NCBI GenBank assembly: GCA_963801255.1
Contig: CAWDEC010000012.1
Span: 372,001-436,000, forward strand
DNA length: 64,000 nucleotides
Direction of reading: 5' to 3'
Source of the DNA: JAICXG01 sp963801255
Lineage (GTDB): Bacteria; Verrucomicrobiota; Verrucomicrobiia; Chthoniobacterales; UBA10450
The notes under the pieces: generated by a model
Databases searched by the model: none
The model's input: the letters and a program-made list of their open reading frames with translations, nothing else
What the model was told of the DNA's origin: nothing
Program-made: the position numbers and the translations under genes
Shown here: positions 50,192-58,256 of the stretch, in pieces
Layout of the letters: each line of letters opens with the position of its first letter
Numbering within the stretch: position 1 is the stretch's first letter

Positions 50192-52606
50192 ATGAACGAC
50201 GTGTTCCTGGATGTTCGTTATGCGCTACGCGTGCTGTGGAAGTCTCCCGCGTTCACTCTCGTAGCCACGCTTACCCTGATGCTGAGCATTGGGGCAAATG
50301 TTGTCGTCTTCGCAGTCGTGAATTCGCTCCTGCTCCGTCCACTCGACGTGAGCGAGCCGGGAAACCTCTATCAGCTTCGCCTCCAGCCGTGGACGAGCTT
50401 TAAGCTACTGACGACGTCTTATCCGGCGTTTCAGGATTTTCGGCAGCGAAACAGCACCTTCAGCGGCGTCGCCGGCTTTAATGGATATTGTCAGGCAAGA
50501 CTGCACTGGGGCAAGACGGTCAAAAGTGTCTACGGTCATGCGGTTACCGGCAATTACTTTGAGCTGTTGGGTGTGCAGCCGGAGGTCGGACGGTTCATCA
50601 AAGAGGCGGACGAGCATGGCGAAGGTTCAGCGCCGTATGTGGTCCTGAGTCATCAGTTATGGCGCAGCCTATTCAACGCAGATCCTGGCGTCATCGGCAC
50701 GACCGTGAGGCTCGGCAAAGATCCCTTCACCATAATTGGCGTAGCCCCGGCGCGGTTCCACGGCACCGACCGATTCGACTGGCCCGAGTACTGGATCCCC
50801 GCCGTGAATTACTTTGGGCCGGATGAGCTGCGAAGCCGGACATCCAACGCGCTGACGGTGCTTGGGCGGTTGAAGCCCGGGGTTACTCCGGATCAGGCTA
50901 TGGAAAACCTGAGTGCGATCGCGACTCAGCTGGCAAATGAGCATCCGAAGACGGACACCGGAACGCCGTTGCGGCTGGTGCGGCCGGGACTTTTTGGCGA
51001 CGACGGTGACGTGATTCGCGGATTTCTTTGGACCGTGAGCGGGTTTGCTCTGCTGGTGCTGGCTGCGGCCTGCGCTAATCTGGCCAGCCTGTTTGCCGCG
51101 CGCGCCGCGGATCGCAGCCAGGAACTCGCGTTGCGTGTGGCCATTGGGGCAAGTCGGTGGCGGCTTATCCGACAACTCATGACCGAGGCAATGGTGGTGT
51201 CACTGATTGGCGGAGCGGCTGGGCTGTTCACGGCGCGCGCGCTGCTCGGTTTGCTCAACCAGTGGCAGTCGCCCTACGGCCGCGCGGCAGTGAGTGCGGA
51301 TGCCAGTGTCTACCTGGCGGCTCTAATCCTGGCCATCATCAGCGCGCTGTTGTTCGGCATGATTCCGGCGCGTCAGGTCTGGCAGAGCAGTCCCTTGCAG
51401 GCGATGAAGAGCGGACCGGTGAATACAATGAACATGGGTCGCTTCGGACTGCGGGATCTGTTGCTCGGCGGCCAGATTGCGGTTTGCACGCTACTGGTCA
51501 TCGCCTCGCTCGTCGCCGTTCGTGGCATGGTCCGAATGCTGCACGCTCCGCTGGGTTTTGAGCCGCGCGACGCAATGCTGGCCGAGATGGACCTGAGCGA
51601 GGTGGCGGGGGACGTGCCGATCGAGAAAAAGAAAGCGATGCTCGACGCGCTGCGAACGATTTCCGGCGTGACGGCCGCCGGCATAGTCAACCGAGTGCCG
51701 TTCAACGGAGGACTGCGGGGGGTTCCGATTTTCCTGCCAGGGACGACAGAGTTCACGCCGAACAATGCTGCCCTGTCGCCATACGTCTTCACCATGTCGC
51801 CAGGATATTTCGAGGCTGCCGGCACGCGACTCCTGGACGGCCGGGATGTCTCATGGCATGACACCGGCGACACGCCGCACGTCGCGGTCGTGAACCACAC
51901 CTTCGCGCAGAAGATGTGGGGCGAAAAGCCGGCCATCGGCCAACGCTTCATCATCGGGAACGAACTAACGGAAGTGGTCGGCGTGGCAGAGGATGGCAAG
52001 TATCACAACATGCAAGAGCCATCCCAGCCGGCGATGTTTCTGTCGTTGGCGCAGAACGAGCGGAGCCCAATAATCTTTATCGTGCGATCGTCGCGCGCGG
52101 GGACTGACCTTGCACCAACGCTCGAACGCACGCTGACGTCGCTCGAGCCGAACGCGATCATCACCGTGCAGAGCTGGGATGATGTGCTCAACGGGGTGAA
52201 CGCACTATTCCCCGCACGGGCATCGACAGCAGCAATGAGCATCATGGGACTGCTGGCGGCGATGCTGGCCGTAACCGGTATCTTCGGGATGGCAACTTAC
52301 AATGTAACCCGCCGCATGAAGGAGTTGGGCATCCGTGTGGCCTTGGGCGCGCGCACGAAGCATCTGATTAGGGCAGCCATCGGACGGCCAGCAGGACTAC
52401 TTGCGGCCGGATCATTGCTCGGTCTGCTCTCCGGCGTCTTCATCAGCCGGTTACTTGAACAGATCGTCTATCAGGCGAATCCGCGCGATCCCGTCGTCCT
52501 AGGCGGGGCGGTGCTAACGATGGCGCTCCTTGGCATCGTCGCGTCCGCGATTCCGGCGCTGCGAGCGCTCGCCGTTGATCCATCCAAACTCATGCGTGAC
52601 GAGTGA
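50192..52606 (+). CDS. ABC transporter permease of the ADOP/MacB type
   Basis: The 804-residue protein has an N-terminal helix (FTLVATLTLMLSIGANVVVF), a large periplasmic domain (MacB_PCD), a first FtsX-like core (LASLFAARAADRSQELALRV AIGASRW-type), and a second half with another periplasmic domain and FtsX core (NVTRRMKELGIRVALGARTK). This duplicated design is the ADOP (acidobacterial duplicated orphan permease) class, which usually lacks a neighbouring ATPase, as here. Probable lipid or peptide efflux. It is an exceptionally long gene for a cassette and lies between two attCs. Confidence 0.88.
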   Translation: MNDVFLDVRYALRVLWKSPAFTLVATLTLMLSIGANVVVFAVVNSLLLRPLDVSEPGNLYQLRLQPWTSFKLLTTSYPAFQDFRQRNSTFSGVAGFNGYCQARLHWGKTVKSVYGHAVTGNYFELLGVQPEVGRFIKEADEHGEGSAPYVVLSHQLWRSLFNADPGVIGTTVRLGKDPFTIIGVAPARFHGTDRFDWPEYWIPAVNYFGPDELRSRTSNALTVLGRLKPGVTPDQAMENLSAIATQLANEHPKTDTGTPLRLVRPGLFGDDGDVIRGFLWTVSGFALLVLAAACANLASLFAARAADRSQELALRVAIGASRWRLIRQLMTEAMVVSLIGGAAGLFTARALLGLLNQWQSPYGRAAVSADASVYLAALILAIISALLFGMIPARQVWQSSPLQAMKSGPVNTMNMGRFGLRDLLLGGQIAVCTLLVIASLVAVRGMVRMLHAPLGFEPRDAMLAEMDLSEVAGDVPIEKKKAMLDALRTISGVTAAGIVNRVPFNGGLRGVPIFLPGTTEFTPNNAALSPYVFTMSPGYFEAAGTRLLDGRDVSWHDTGDTPHVAVVNHTFAQKMWGEKPAIGQRFIIGNELTEVVGVAEDGKYHNMQEPSQPAMFLSLAQNERSPIIFIVRSSRAGTDLAPTLERTLTSLEPNAIITVQSWDDVLNGVNALFPARASTAAMSIMGLLAAMLAVTGIFGMATYNVTRRMKELGIRVALGARTKHLIRAAIGRPAGLLAAGSLLGLLSGVFISRLLEQIVYQANPRDPVVLGGAVLTMALLGIVASAIPALRALAVDPSKLMRDE

Positions 52607-52700
52607 GCGTATTGTGATTACGCTTTCATCGGTTCACATGGTCGCGAGCGAACATTTTCCGACGCTTTTGCCGTGACTCGTCGTCTGATGACAAGACGCA

Positions 52701-52740
52701 GACTAACCATGCGATGCAGCTTATCTTGTTCTCGTTAGGT
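52701..52740 (+). repeat. Collapsed attC (40 bp)
   Basis: GACTAAC (52701) with CATGCGATGCAGC is joined directly to TTATCTTGTTCTC and GTTAGGT (52734). The entire hairpin region is deleted, as at 15719. Confidence 0.8.
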
Positions 52741-52758
52741 GTAAACCATACTTATTGA

Positions 52759-53154
52759 ATGAATATCGAGTAAAAGAATCTGGCGGATGCTACTGTTACG
52801 CAGCTTCTCATTCCAATAGACGACTTCGAGCGAGGCGTGGCGTTCTATCGGGATGTTCTTGGTCTACCGCTTCTATTCGCTGCTCCTCCCCAGATGGCAT
52901 TTTTTCAGTGCGGAGCTGTTCGGTTGCTCGTGGGTGTTACTCCGGCCGGTCAGAAGGCGCAGCGCGGTTCGCAGATCTATTTCGGAGTGAAAGACATTCA
53001 ATCTGTTTACTCATCCTTGAGCACACAGGGGGTACAGTTCAAGGCGCCGCCACACGTCGTCAGTCGATCAGCCACATCGGAAGTCTGGCTCGCGGAGTTC
53101 GTTGATCCCGACGGCAATCAGCTCGCGCTAATGAGCGAAGCAACGCTTAAATGA
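52759..53154 (+). pseudogene. VOC family protein with a premature stop at codon 5
   Basis: The natural frame begins at ATG 52759 (MNIE) and meets TAA at 52771, then continues without a gap as KNLADATVTQLLIPIDDFER and GVAFYRDVLGLP, a complete VOC domain to EFVDPDGNQLALMSEATLK. A single base change would restore the gene. If translation restarts at GTG 52837, strand 1 of the fold would be lost. So it is either a pseudogene or depends on a downstream start. Confidence 0.75.
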
Positions 53155-53155
53155 T

Positions 53156-53277
53156 GTCTACCACGCGATCGAGCTAACGCCTTCCCGTACCGCACTTACA
53201 TTTATCAAGATTCGTCTATTTTCATTTCAGTTTACACTCGACGCCGCAAGGGGTAACTGATCTTGTTCTCGTTAGAC
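53156..53277 (+). repeat. attC with altered left core (122 bp)
   Basis: The left core is GTCTACC (53156; AAC changed to ACC). The right core is GTTAGAC (53271) with GATCTTGTTCTC before it. Confidence 0.7.
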
Positions 53278-53287
53278 CTTTTGCGTC

Positions 53288-53656
53288 ATGCTCGAAACCA
53301 CGCCGAAGCGACCAGTTCACGGCGATTACGACCGTAGATGGATCAGCGACGACTATTTCGACCTGATCGTTTGGTACACTCCGCGCGATACCATCCACGG
53401 ATTCCAGTTGTGCTATGACAAACTCCATTGGGAGCGGGCACTCACATGGTTGGCTGAGCGCGGCTTCTCACATACCGAGGTGGACAACGGCGAGGACACA
53501 CCCGAAGCCAATCGCAGCCCAGTTCTCGTCCCCGATGGTTCGTTTCCCGCCGATAACGTTCTCGCCGAGTTTTCGCGTCGTGGTAGCGCGCTGCCGGCCG
53601 ATTTGCGAGCGCTCGTTACAGACAAGATCAGTGAGTTTGTGCAACGAAAGGTCTAA
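53288..53656 (+). CDS. Conserved hypothetical protein (122 aa)
   Basis: No family name is recalled. The protein is cytoplasmic and begins with WISDDYFDLIVWYTPRDTIHGFQLCYDK, a strand-rich part with aromatic residues, then a helix LHWERALTWLAERGFSHTEV and a C-terminal helix LPADLRALVTDKISEFVQRK. The pattern suggests a small alpha/beta protein without visible catalytic residues. The cassette is clean, with complete attC on both sides; the stop overlaps the core. Confidence 0.6.
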   Translation: MLETTPKRPVHGDYDRRWISDDYFDLIVWYTPRDTIHGFQLCYDKLHWERALTWLAERGFSHTEVDNGEDTPEANRSPVLVPDGSFPADNVLAEFSRRGSALPADLRALVTDKISEFVQRKV

Positions 53657-53774
53657 CCAGTCAGTCGAGCTAACCGTCACCCGTCACGCGCCCAGGCTTT
53701 TGTATGACTAGAACATCTTCACGTCGAGCACCACTCGCTCTCAGTGACGGTAGCTCTCTTCTGTCTCGTTAGAC
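53651..53774 (+). repeat. attC site (124 bp)
   Basis: Cores are GTCTAAC (53651) and GTTAGAC (53768). The arms GAGCTAACCGTCACCCGTC and CAGTGACGGTAGCTC are covariant with the majority. Confidence 0.85.
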
Positions 53775-53798
53775 CCCGCGAATTTTGCGACACAAGGC

Positions 53799-54515
53799 AT
53801 GACCAGCGACGCCTCGAATCTGCCGGAACACGGGTCTCCACTCCGACCCGAAGCGCGGGCCGACGATCCTGTCGCCGTGCAACTGCGCGGATTTGGGCCG
53901 ATGGGGCTTCTCGCGATTCTCGTCATCGTCCTGACCTCAGCTGTTAAACCTCTCGGCGGCCTTCTGGTGCTTCTGTGGACTTGGCGATCGCATACGCCAT
54001 GGCGCGATATCGGCTACGTGCGACCGAGGAGTTGGCTTGGAAGTCTGGCCGTCGGCATCATTTTCGGCTGCGCGTTTAAACTCTTAATGAAGGCGATCGT
54101 GATGCCGGTGCTGGGCGCCCCCGAAATTAATTCCGCCTACCATTACGTTATAGGAAACTGGGCTGCACTCCCCGGACTGACGTTCACGATGATCGTCGGC
54201 GCGGGCTTCGGAGAAGAGACCATTTTCAGAGGGTTTTTGTTCGAGCGTCTCGGCAAACTTTTTGGAACGGGGGCCGGGGCAAAGGTATTTATCGTCCTGC
54301 TTACCTCCGCGGTATTTGCCCTGGGTCATTACGCCAATCTCGGGCTTCCCGGCGTCGAACAGGCAATGATCACGGGTCTCGTCTTCGGGACGATCTTCGC
54401 CATTACGGGCCGGATCTGGATAGTGATGTGTGCGCATGCTGCGTTCGATCTCGCGGCGATCGCAATAATTTATTGGAACCTTGAAGCCACTGTCGCCCAC
54501 CTCGTTTTCAAGTAG
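53799..54515 (+). CDS. CPBP family intramembrane metalloprotease
   Basis: The 238-residue protein has six to seven helices, GAGFGEETIFRGFLFERL near 136 (the EExxxR motif), VFALGHYANLGLPG near 169 (His), and VMCAHAAFDLAAI near 213 (HxxxD). These are the CPBP/Abi motifs forming the metal site. Possible roles are maturation of prenylated or membrane peptides, or bacteriocin immunity. It is not close to the CPBP gene at 36608, so the two are probably independent acquisitions. Confidence 0.88.
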   Translation: MTSDASNLPEHGSPLRPEARADDPVAVQLRGFGPMGLLAILVIVLTSAVKPLGGLLVLLWTWRSHTPWRDIGYVRPRSWLGSLAVGIIFGCAFKLLMKAIVMPVLGAPEINSAYHYVIGNWAALPGLTFTMIVGAGFGEETIFRGFLFERLGKLFGTGAGAKVFIVLLTSAVFALGHYANLGLPGVEQAMITGLVFGTIFAITGRIWIVMCAHAAFDLAAIAIIYWNLEATVAHLVFK

Positions 54516-54534
54516 CCGCTGTGACAGCTAAGAA

Positions 54535-54903
54535 GTCTAACTAGGCGATGCAGTGAGCCGGTTCTTATGCCTAGCTTTCACCGTATGCGAACGACATTTC
54601 TAACTCGGTCGACACCTCGTGATCCCTTCGGGGGGCGCCTGGGAATAGTAGCTCCCTCCATTTGCGTTTGTTTTCTGCGCCGGTCGGATCATTCTTCGTC
54701 GCATTTTGCAAGGACGCCGAATACTTCTCGCAGTCGCCGTGCTAAAACGAGCTGCCGTCCAGATTTCGCGATCGCTCTATATCTCTACGCGCAGGGCAGT
54801 CACGGCTTTGGCCTACATCCGAATCAGTTTCCGATCAGTCATTGGCCGATGTTAGTCGAGACATGGCTAAGACCCTCGGCGTCGCTCCGCAGCAGCCAAT
54901 GAG
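54535..54903 (+). other. attC left half and cassette remnant
   Basis: GTCTAAC (54535) with GGCGATGCAGTGAGCCGG and the subtype B centre CGTATGCGAACGACATTTCT start an attC whose right end is lost. About 260 bp without a convincing gene follow. A 111-codon frame (54567-54902) starts in the attC and shows no family pattern, so it is not called as a gene. Confidence 0.55.
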
Positions 54904-55026
54904 GCCTGACCAATCGCTGCAGCCAACCCTTGGCCGTTTCAACAAGAGCTTTGAGGGTTGAGAAGTGACAGTTGAGAGTAAAGCACAGCTCGCCGCCAGC
55001 GGCGGTTGAGCTTTGTCTCGTTAGGC
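54904..55026 (+). repeat. attC site (123 bp)
   Basis: Cores are GCCTGAC (54904) and GTTAGGC (55020). The arms CAGCCAACCCTTGGCCG and CGCCAGCGGCGGTTGAG pair imperfectly. The centre has GTTGAGAAGTGACAGTTGAG. Confidence 0.75.
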
Positions 55027-55085
55027 GTCGCCGCGGACATTATTGTGATGTTGCAAAAATCAGAGCCGTCAGTGACACTTATTAA

Positions 55086-55592
55086 ATGAGCAAGGACCGG
55101 CTGATTCAGTCGATTGCGTTGGCGGCCAACTGCGTCACCATTCTTGGACTTCTGCTGGTAATTTTTCAGCTGCGCCAGAACCGCAGTTTGATGCGCGCCC
55201 AGGTCAGACACGAACTTGCCACCACGATTGTGGACCTCCTCAACTCGTCTGCGGGCAATAGCCAGCTCGCCGGTGTATTGCGTCGTGCCGGGCGAGGCGA
55301 GCAGTTAACCGCAGACGAGCAGTTACAATTCCAGCTTCGGTCTAATGCATTGCTGCGCTACTGGGAAGACGTGAACTACCAGTATCGCCTGGGTTTGTAT
55401 GACGAGGTAGAATATGAGAGGCAGAAAGCTGCGTGGAAGGCAACATTCGTTAACTCGGTTGGGTTCGCGCGTTACTGGTCTGAGGTGCGGACACTGTATT
55501 CGCCCCGTTTCGCGTCGGAGATCGACGGACTGCAACCGCCCGAGCCTGTCAAGCAGCCGCCTCTGGCCCCATCCATGAAGAAGCCTGACTAG
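55086..55592 (+). CDS. Hypothetical protein with N-terminal helix, family B (168 aa)
   Basis: A single membrane helix (NCVTILGLLLVIFQL) is followed by RQNRSLMRAQVRHELATTIV and a helical cytoplasmic domain with QLRSNALLRYWEDVNYQYRL near 95. The order and the RQN-L pattern match the 179-aa product at 43449. No catalytic motif is seen. The last residues (PSMKKPD) are encoded by the attC core. Confidence 0.55.
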   Translation: MSKDRLIQSIALAANCVTILGLLLVIFQLRQNRSLMRAQVRHELATTIVDLLNSSAGNSQLAGVLRRAGRGEQLTADEQLQFQLRSNALLRYWEDVNYQYRLGLYDEVEYERQKAAWKATFVNSVGFARYWSEVRTLYSPRFASEIDGLQPPEPVKQPPLAPSMKKPD

Positions 55593-55704
55593 TCGCTGGA
55601 GCCAGCGCCGCCAAAACACGATGATCCGCTTTTCCGTAGTTCAATCTTGCTCCTGCAACCTGCCACGATATCGGCGGCGTGGCTCATCCTTGGTCTCGTT
55701 AGGT
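55583..55704 (+). repeat. attC site (122 bp)
   Basis: Cores are GCCTGAC (55583) and GTTAGGT (55698). The arms GGAGCCAGCGCCGCC and GGCGGCGTGGCTC pair with bulges. Confidence 0.8.
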
Positions 55705-55726
55705 ATCGCTGACTCCACCATGTAAC

Positions 55727-56320
55727 ATGAGCGACCAGTTTCAGTATGTGATGGTGCTGACGTCCATCATCATCGGGTTGGGGATTACCAATGCCCTCCT
55801 GGGACTCAGCTCTGCCATCGATCGTTTTACCGAGAGCAGCCGTCCATTGCGGCTCAGTTGGGCGTCTGGTGTCTGGCTGGCATTCACCTTTCTTTGGATG
55901 GTGCTCTTTTGGTGGTGGGAGTTCCGCCTGCTTGAAATCCTGAAACACTGGACCCTCTGGAACTACTTTCTGATCATTTGTTACGCCGTGGTTCTCTTTC
56001 TTCTGGTCGCTCTTCTGATCCCAAGGGACTGGGACAAAGTCGAGGATCTGAATGAGTACTTCCTGGCGAAGCGGCGCTGGTTTTATTCCGTCCTCGTGCT
56101 TGGCTTGGCGATTGACCTCATGGACTCATACATGAAGGGCGGTTGGCCCTATGTCAGAGGAACGGGCATCCTGACCTGGGGAGAGAATGTGGCTGGTATT
56201 GTGGTGGCGATTATCGGGTTTAGATCAACGAACATTCGCACTCACTCCACGATGGCAATTCTGTTTTTTGTTTGGGAGATACTTATCGGATTTGAGGTCT
56301 CTCCGCTACTGCATGTCTAG
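55727..56320 (+). CDS. Hypothetical multi-pass membrane protein (197 aa), paralogue family A
   Basis: Same length and motifs as the product at 9621: N-terminal VMVLTSIIIGLGITNALLG, LFWWWEFRLLEILKHWTLWN, YFLAKRRWFYSVL and GGWPYVRG. The two copies are moderately diverged, so they were captured separately or duplicated long ago. About six membrane helices; function unknown. Clean cassette: 22 bp after the previous attC, and the next attC begins at the base after the stop. Confidence 0.7.
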   Translation: MSDQFQYVMVLTSIIIGLGITNALLGLSSAIDRFTESSRPLRLSWASGVWLAFTFLWMVLFWWWEFRLLEILKHWTLWNYFLIICYAVVLFLLVALLIPRDWDKVEDLNEYFLAKRRWFYSVLVLGLAIDLMDSYMKGGWPYVRGTGILTWGENVAGIVVAIIGFRSTNIRTHSTMAILFFVWEILIGFEVSPLLHV

Positions 56321-56431
56321 GCCGAACCAATCACTGGCCCTGGCGATGCGCACATTTAATTTTATCTCACAGTCATCTGTGTTTGCCGCCCTTGCTTTCG
56401 GTATCGGTAGCTCATCTTCTTCTAGTTAGAT
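56321..56431 (+). repeat. attC site (111 bp), drifted
   Basis: Cores are GCCGAAC (56321) and GTTAGAT (56425). The right end reads CATCTTCTTCTAGTTAG; inner arms are weakly paired. Confidence 0.7.
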
Positions 56432-56599
56432 GCTGAGGGCGTGAAACCCGTTTCTTACACACCTGGCCTTGGAGAAATATTTCGAGCAAAATAAGACCAA
56501 TCCAAATCAACGACAGCGTGACTCGCGCTTGCCTTATGGCAATGCAATCGTATCCTCAGGCCAGCGACGCGAACGCAGGTCGCGTTAAAGGCGTAACCG

Positions 56600-57751
56600 A
56601 TGAATGCGCGATTGCAAACCGAGGTGAAAGTCCCACCTCCATCATCTTTCACGCCCGTGCGGAGCGGGCTCTCGCGGCGGACATGCGCCACCAATGGCGC
56701 GGCCGGCCTCAGCGACGAGTGCGATGCCTGCCGCACCAAGCGCCCGTCGATGACGCGTCGTGCCTCCACAGAGCAGGCTCAACTCTCCGAAGTTTCACCC
56801 GTCGTGCACGACGTGCTGCGTTCGCCCGGTCAGCCGCTCGATCCTAAGACTCGCGCCTTCATGGAACCACGTTTCGGGCATGACTTCAGCAGGGTGCGGG
56901 TGCATACCGATGAGAAGGCTGCCGAATCGGCGCGGACGTTGAATGCGCTGGCTTACACTGCGGGGCGAGATGTGGTGTTTGGGACGAGTCAGTATGCGCC
57001 GGAGACAGGCACGGGTCAGCGGGCGCTGGCCCATGAGCTGATGCACGTGGTGCAACAGCAAGAGACCGAGCCGCGGTCACTCTCACCAGTGACGTCTGAT
57101 GTTCATGAACACGAGGCGCATCGGGCGTCGGCGGCAATTGCCTCCCAGTCGCCGAGACCTGTGCCGCGCACCGCTGCCGGCCCTGTCGGTGGCGTGCAGC
57201 GCATCAGCCCGGCGGATTCAGGCACAACCCCTCAGCCGGGCGCCGAGCCGCCTGTCTTCATCAGAGACAACCCACAAAAGGTACACTATTCACCGTGTGG
57301 GGAGTTTGAGTGGCTCATCAAGTGGGAGACCAACGGCAGGGGTGGCTACATCGTTCAAGAAATTCACAGCACCGAAACTATCCTGGATAGCAAAGGGCAC
57401 ACATACAAAGAGACTAACCCTGACCCTTACGCCCTGGAAACGAAGCTGCCGCCTCTTTTCTGGGAAGCGTGGAACGTGAATAAGGACGGTCGCTTCTACC
57501 CCGAAGACTGGGATGACTGGACGAAGGTTCCCCACCCGAATACCACGGGTAGGTGGGCGGTGAATTCCACGGTGCATTGGGCCCCAAACCTCGATCCCGG
57601 TGCGAATTTCGGGACTGGGACGGTCGTCAGGAGAAATTTTCTGCCGTCAACGACCACCAAGCCAAAGAATCTCAGTCCCACTCTCCTGACTCGCGGCGCG
57701 GCGGGCAAATGGGATTGTACTAATGGCAAGAACACGCATGAGGCTGCGTAA
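56600..57751 (+). CDS. DUF4157 (eCIS-type) protein (383 aa)
   Basis: The N-terminus is disordered. From about residue 75 the DUF4157 core is complete: LDPKTRAFMEPRFGHDFSRV, VHTDEKAAESARTLNALAYT, GRDVVFGTSQYAPETGTGQR and LAHELMHVVQQQ (HELMH at 145-149). The C-terminal ~170 residues (from HYSPCGEFEWLIKWE) are a different, Trp-rich domain without a recognised family; this could be the effector part. DUF4157 proteins associate with contractile injection systems or polymorphic-toxin contexts. No delivery genes are near. A second, unlike DUF4157 gene is at 24251. Confidence 0.78.
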   Translation: MNARLQTEVKVPPPSSFTPVRSGLSRRTCATNGAAGLSDECDACRTKRPSMTRRASTEQAQLSEVSPVVHDVLRSPGQPLDPKTRAFMEPRFGHDFSRVRVHTDEKAAESARTLNALAYTAGRDVVFGTSQYAPETGTGQRALAHELMHVVQQQETEPRSLSPVTSDVHEHEAHRASAAIASQSPRPVPRTAAGPVGGVQRISPADSGTTPQPGAEPPVFIRDNPQKVHYSPCGEFEWLIKWETNGRGGYIVQEIHSTETILDSKGHTYKETNPDPYALETKLPPLFWEAWNVNKDGRFYPEDWDDWTKVPHPNTTGRWAVNSTVHWAPNLDPGANFGTGTVVRRNFLPSTTTKPKNLSPTLLTRGAAGKWDCTNGKNTHEAA

Positions 57752-58085
57752 TGAGGAAGGCCTGTCTTCTCTCCATGGGTGTCAGCGCGAACGGACGCAA
57801 GGATGACTTGTCAGTCTGGCAATTGCCAAGGCATTTTCGTTATCGGAAAAATCGCCAGCAAATCTACAAAAAAGCAGCAGCAGACTAGCAGCGGAGGGTC
57901 TACCTGGTAGAGTGACAGCTCCCCAAGCTGCTCCATTGATTCGCTCTCGCACTCACTCACCCTCCGGGCTGCCCATCTATGTGTGGCTTGCCAGTCCACT
58001 CCTATTGATTCACTCGCGCGACTCATTCAGTCTTCGACCTAGGGTCTATGTCACGGCTTACCAGACCGTTCCATTCTCGTTAGGC
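57752..58085 (+). other. Gene-free stretch ending in attC right half
   Basis: No gene is supported in 57752-58256. From about 57950 the sequence carries two copies of the attC-spacer module (GTGGCTTGCCAGTCC and CACGGCTTACCAGACC) and ends with TTCTCGTTAGGC (core 58079). The left core is missing. The remainder to 58256 shows nothing recognisable. Confidence 0.6.
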
Positions 58086-58256
58086 CTTACCTACGACATT
58101 AATGTCCTCCCGGTAGAGCCTACTGACTAACGTGTACCTTTCGGGCCGACAAAGGACAGGGGAATGGAATCGTGAAGGTTGAGCAAATGTTAACAATGTG
58201 ACCGGGTTCGGCTCACAGGGTGAGGTGTCGTCATTATCGGCTGCTAGGTTTCGGGC

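Noticed and set aside
54567..54902. A 111-codon plus-strand frame
   Set aside because: It begins within attC sequence, has no family pattern and is rich in Ser/Arg, as expected of a chance frame.
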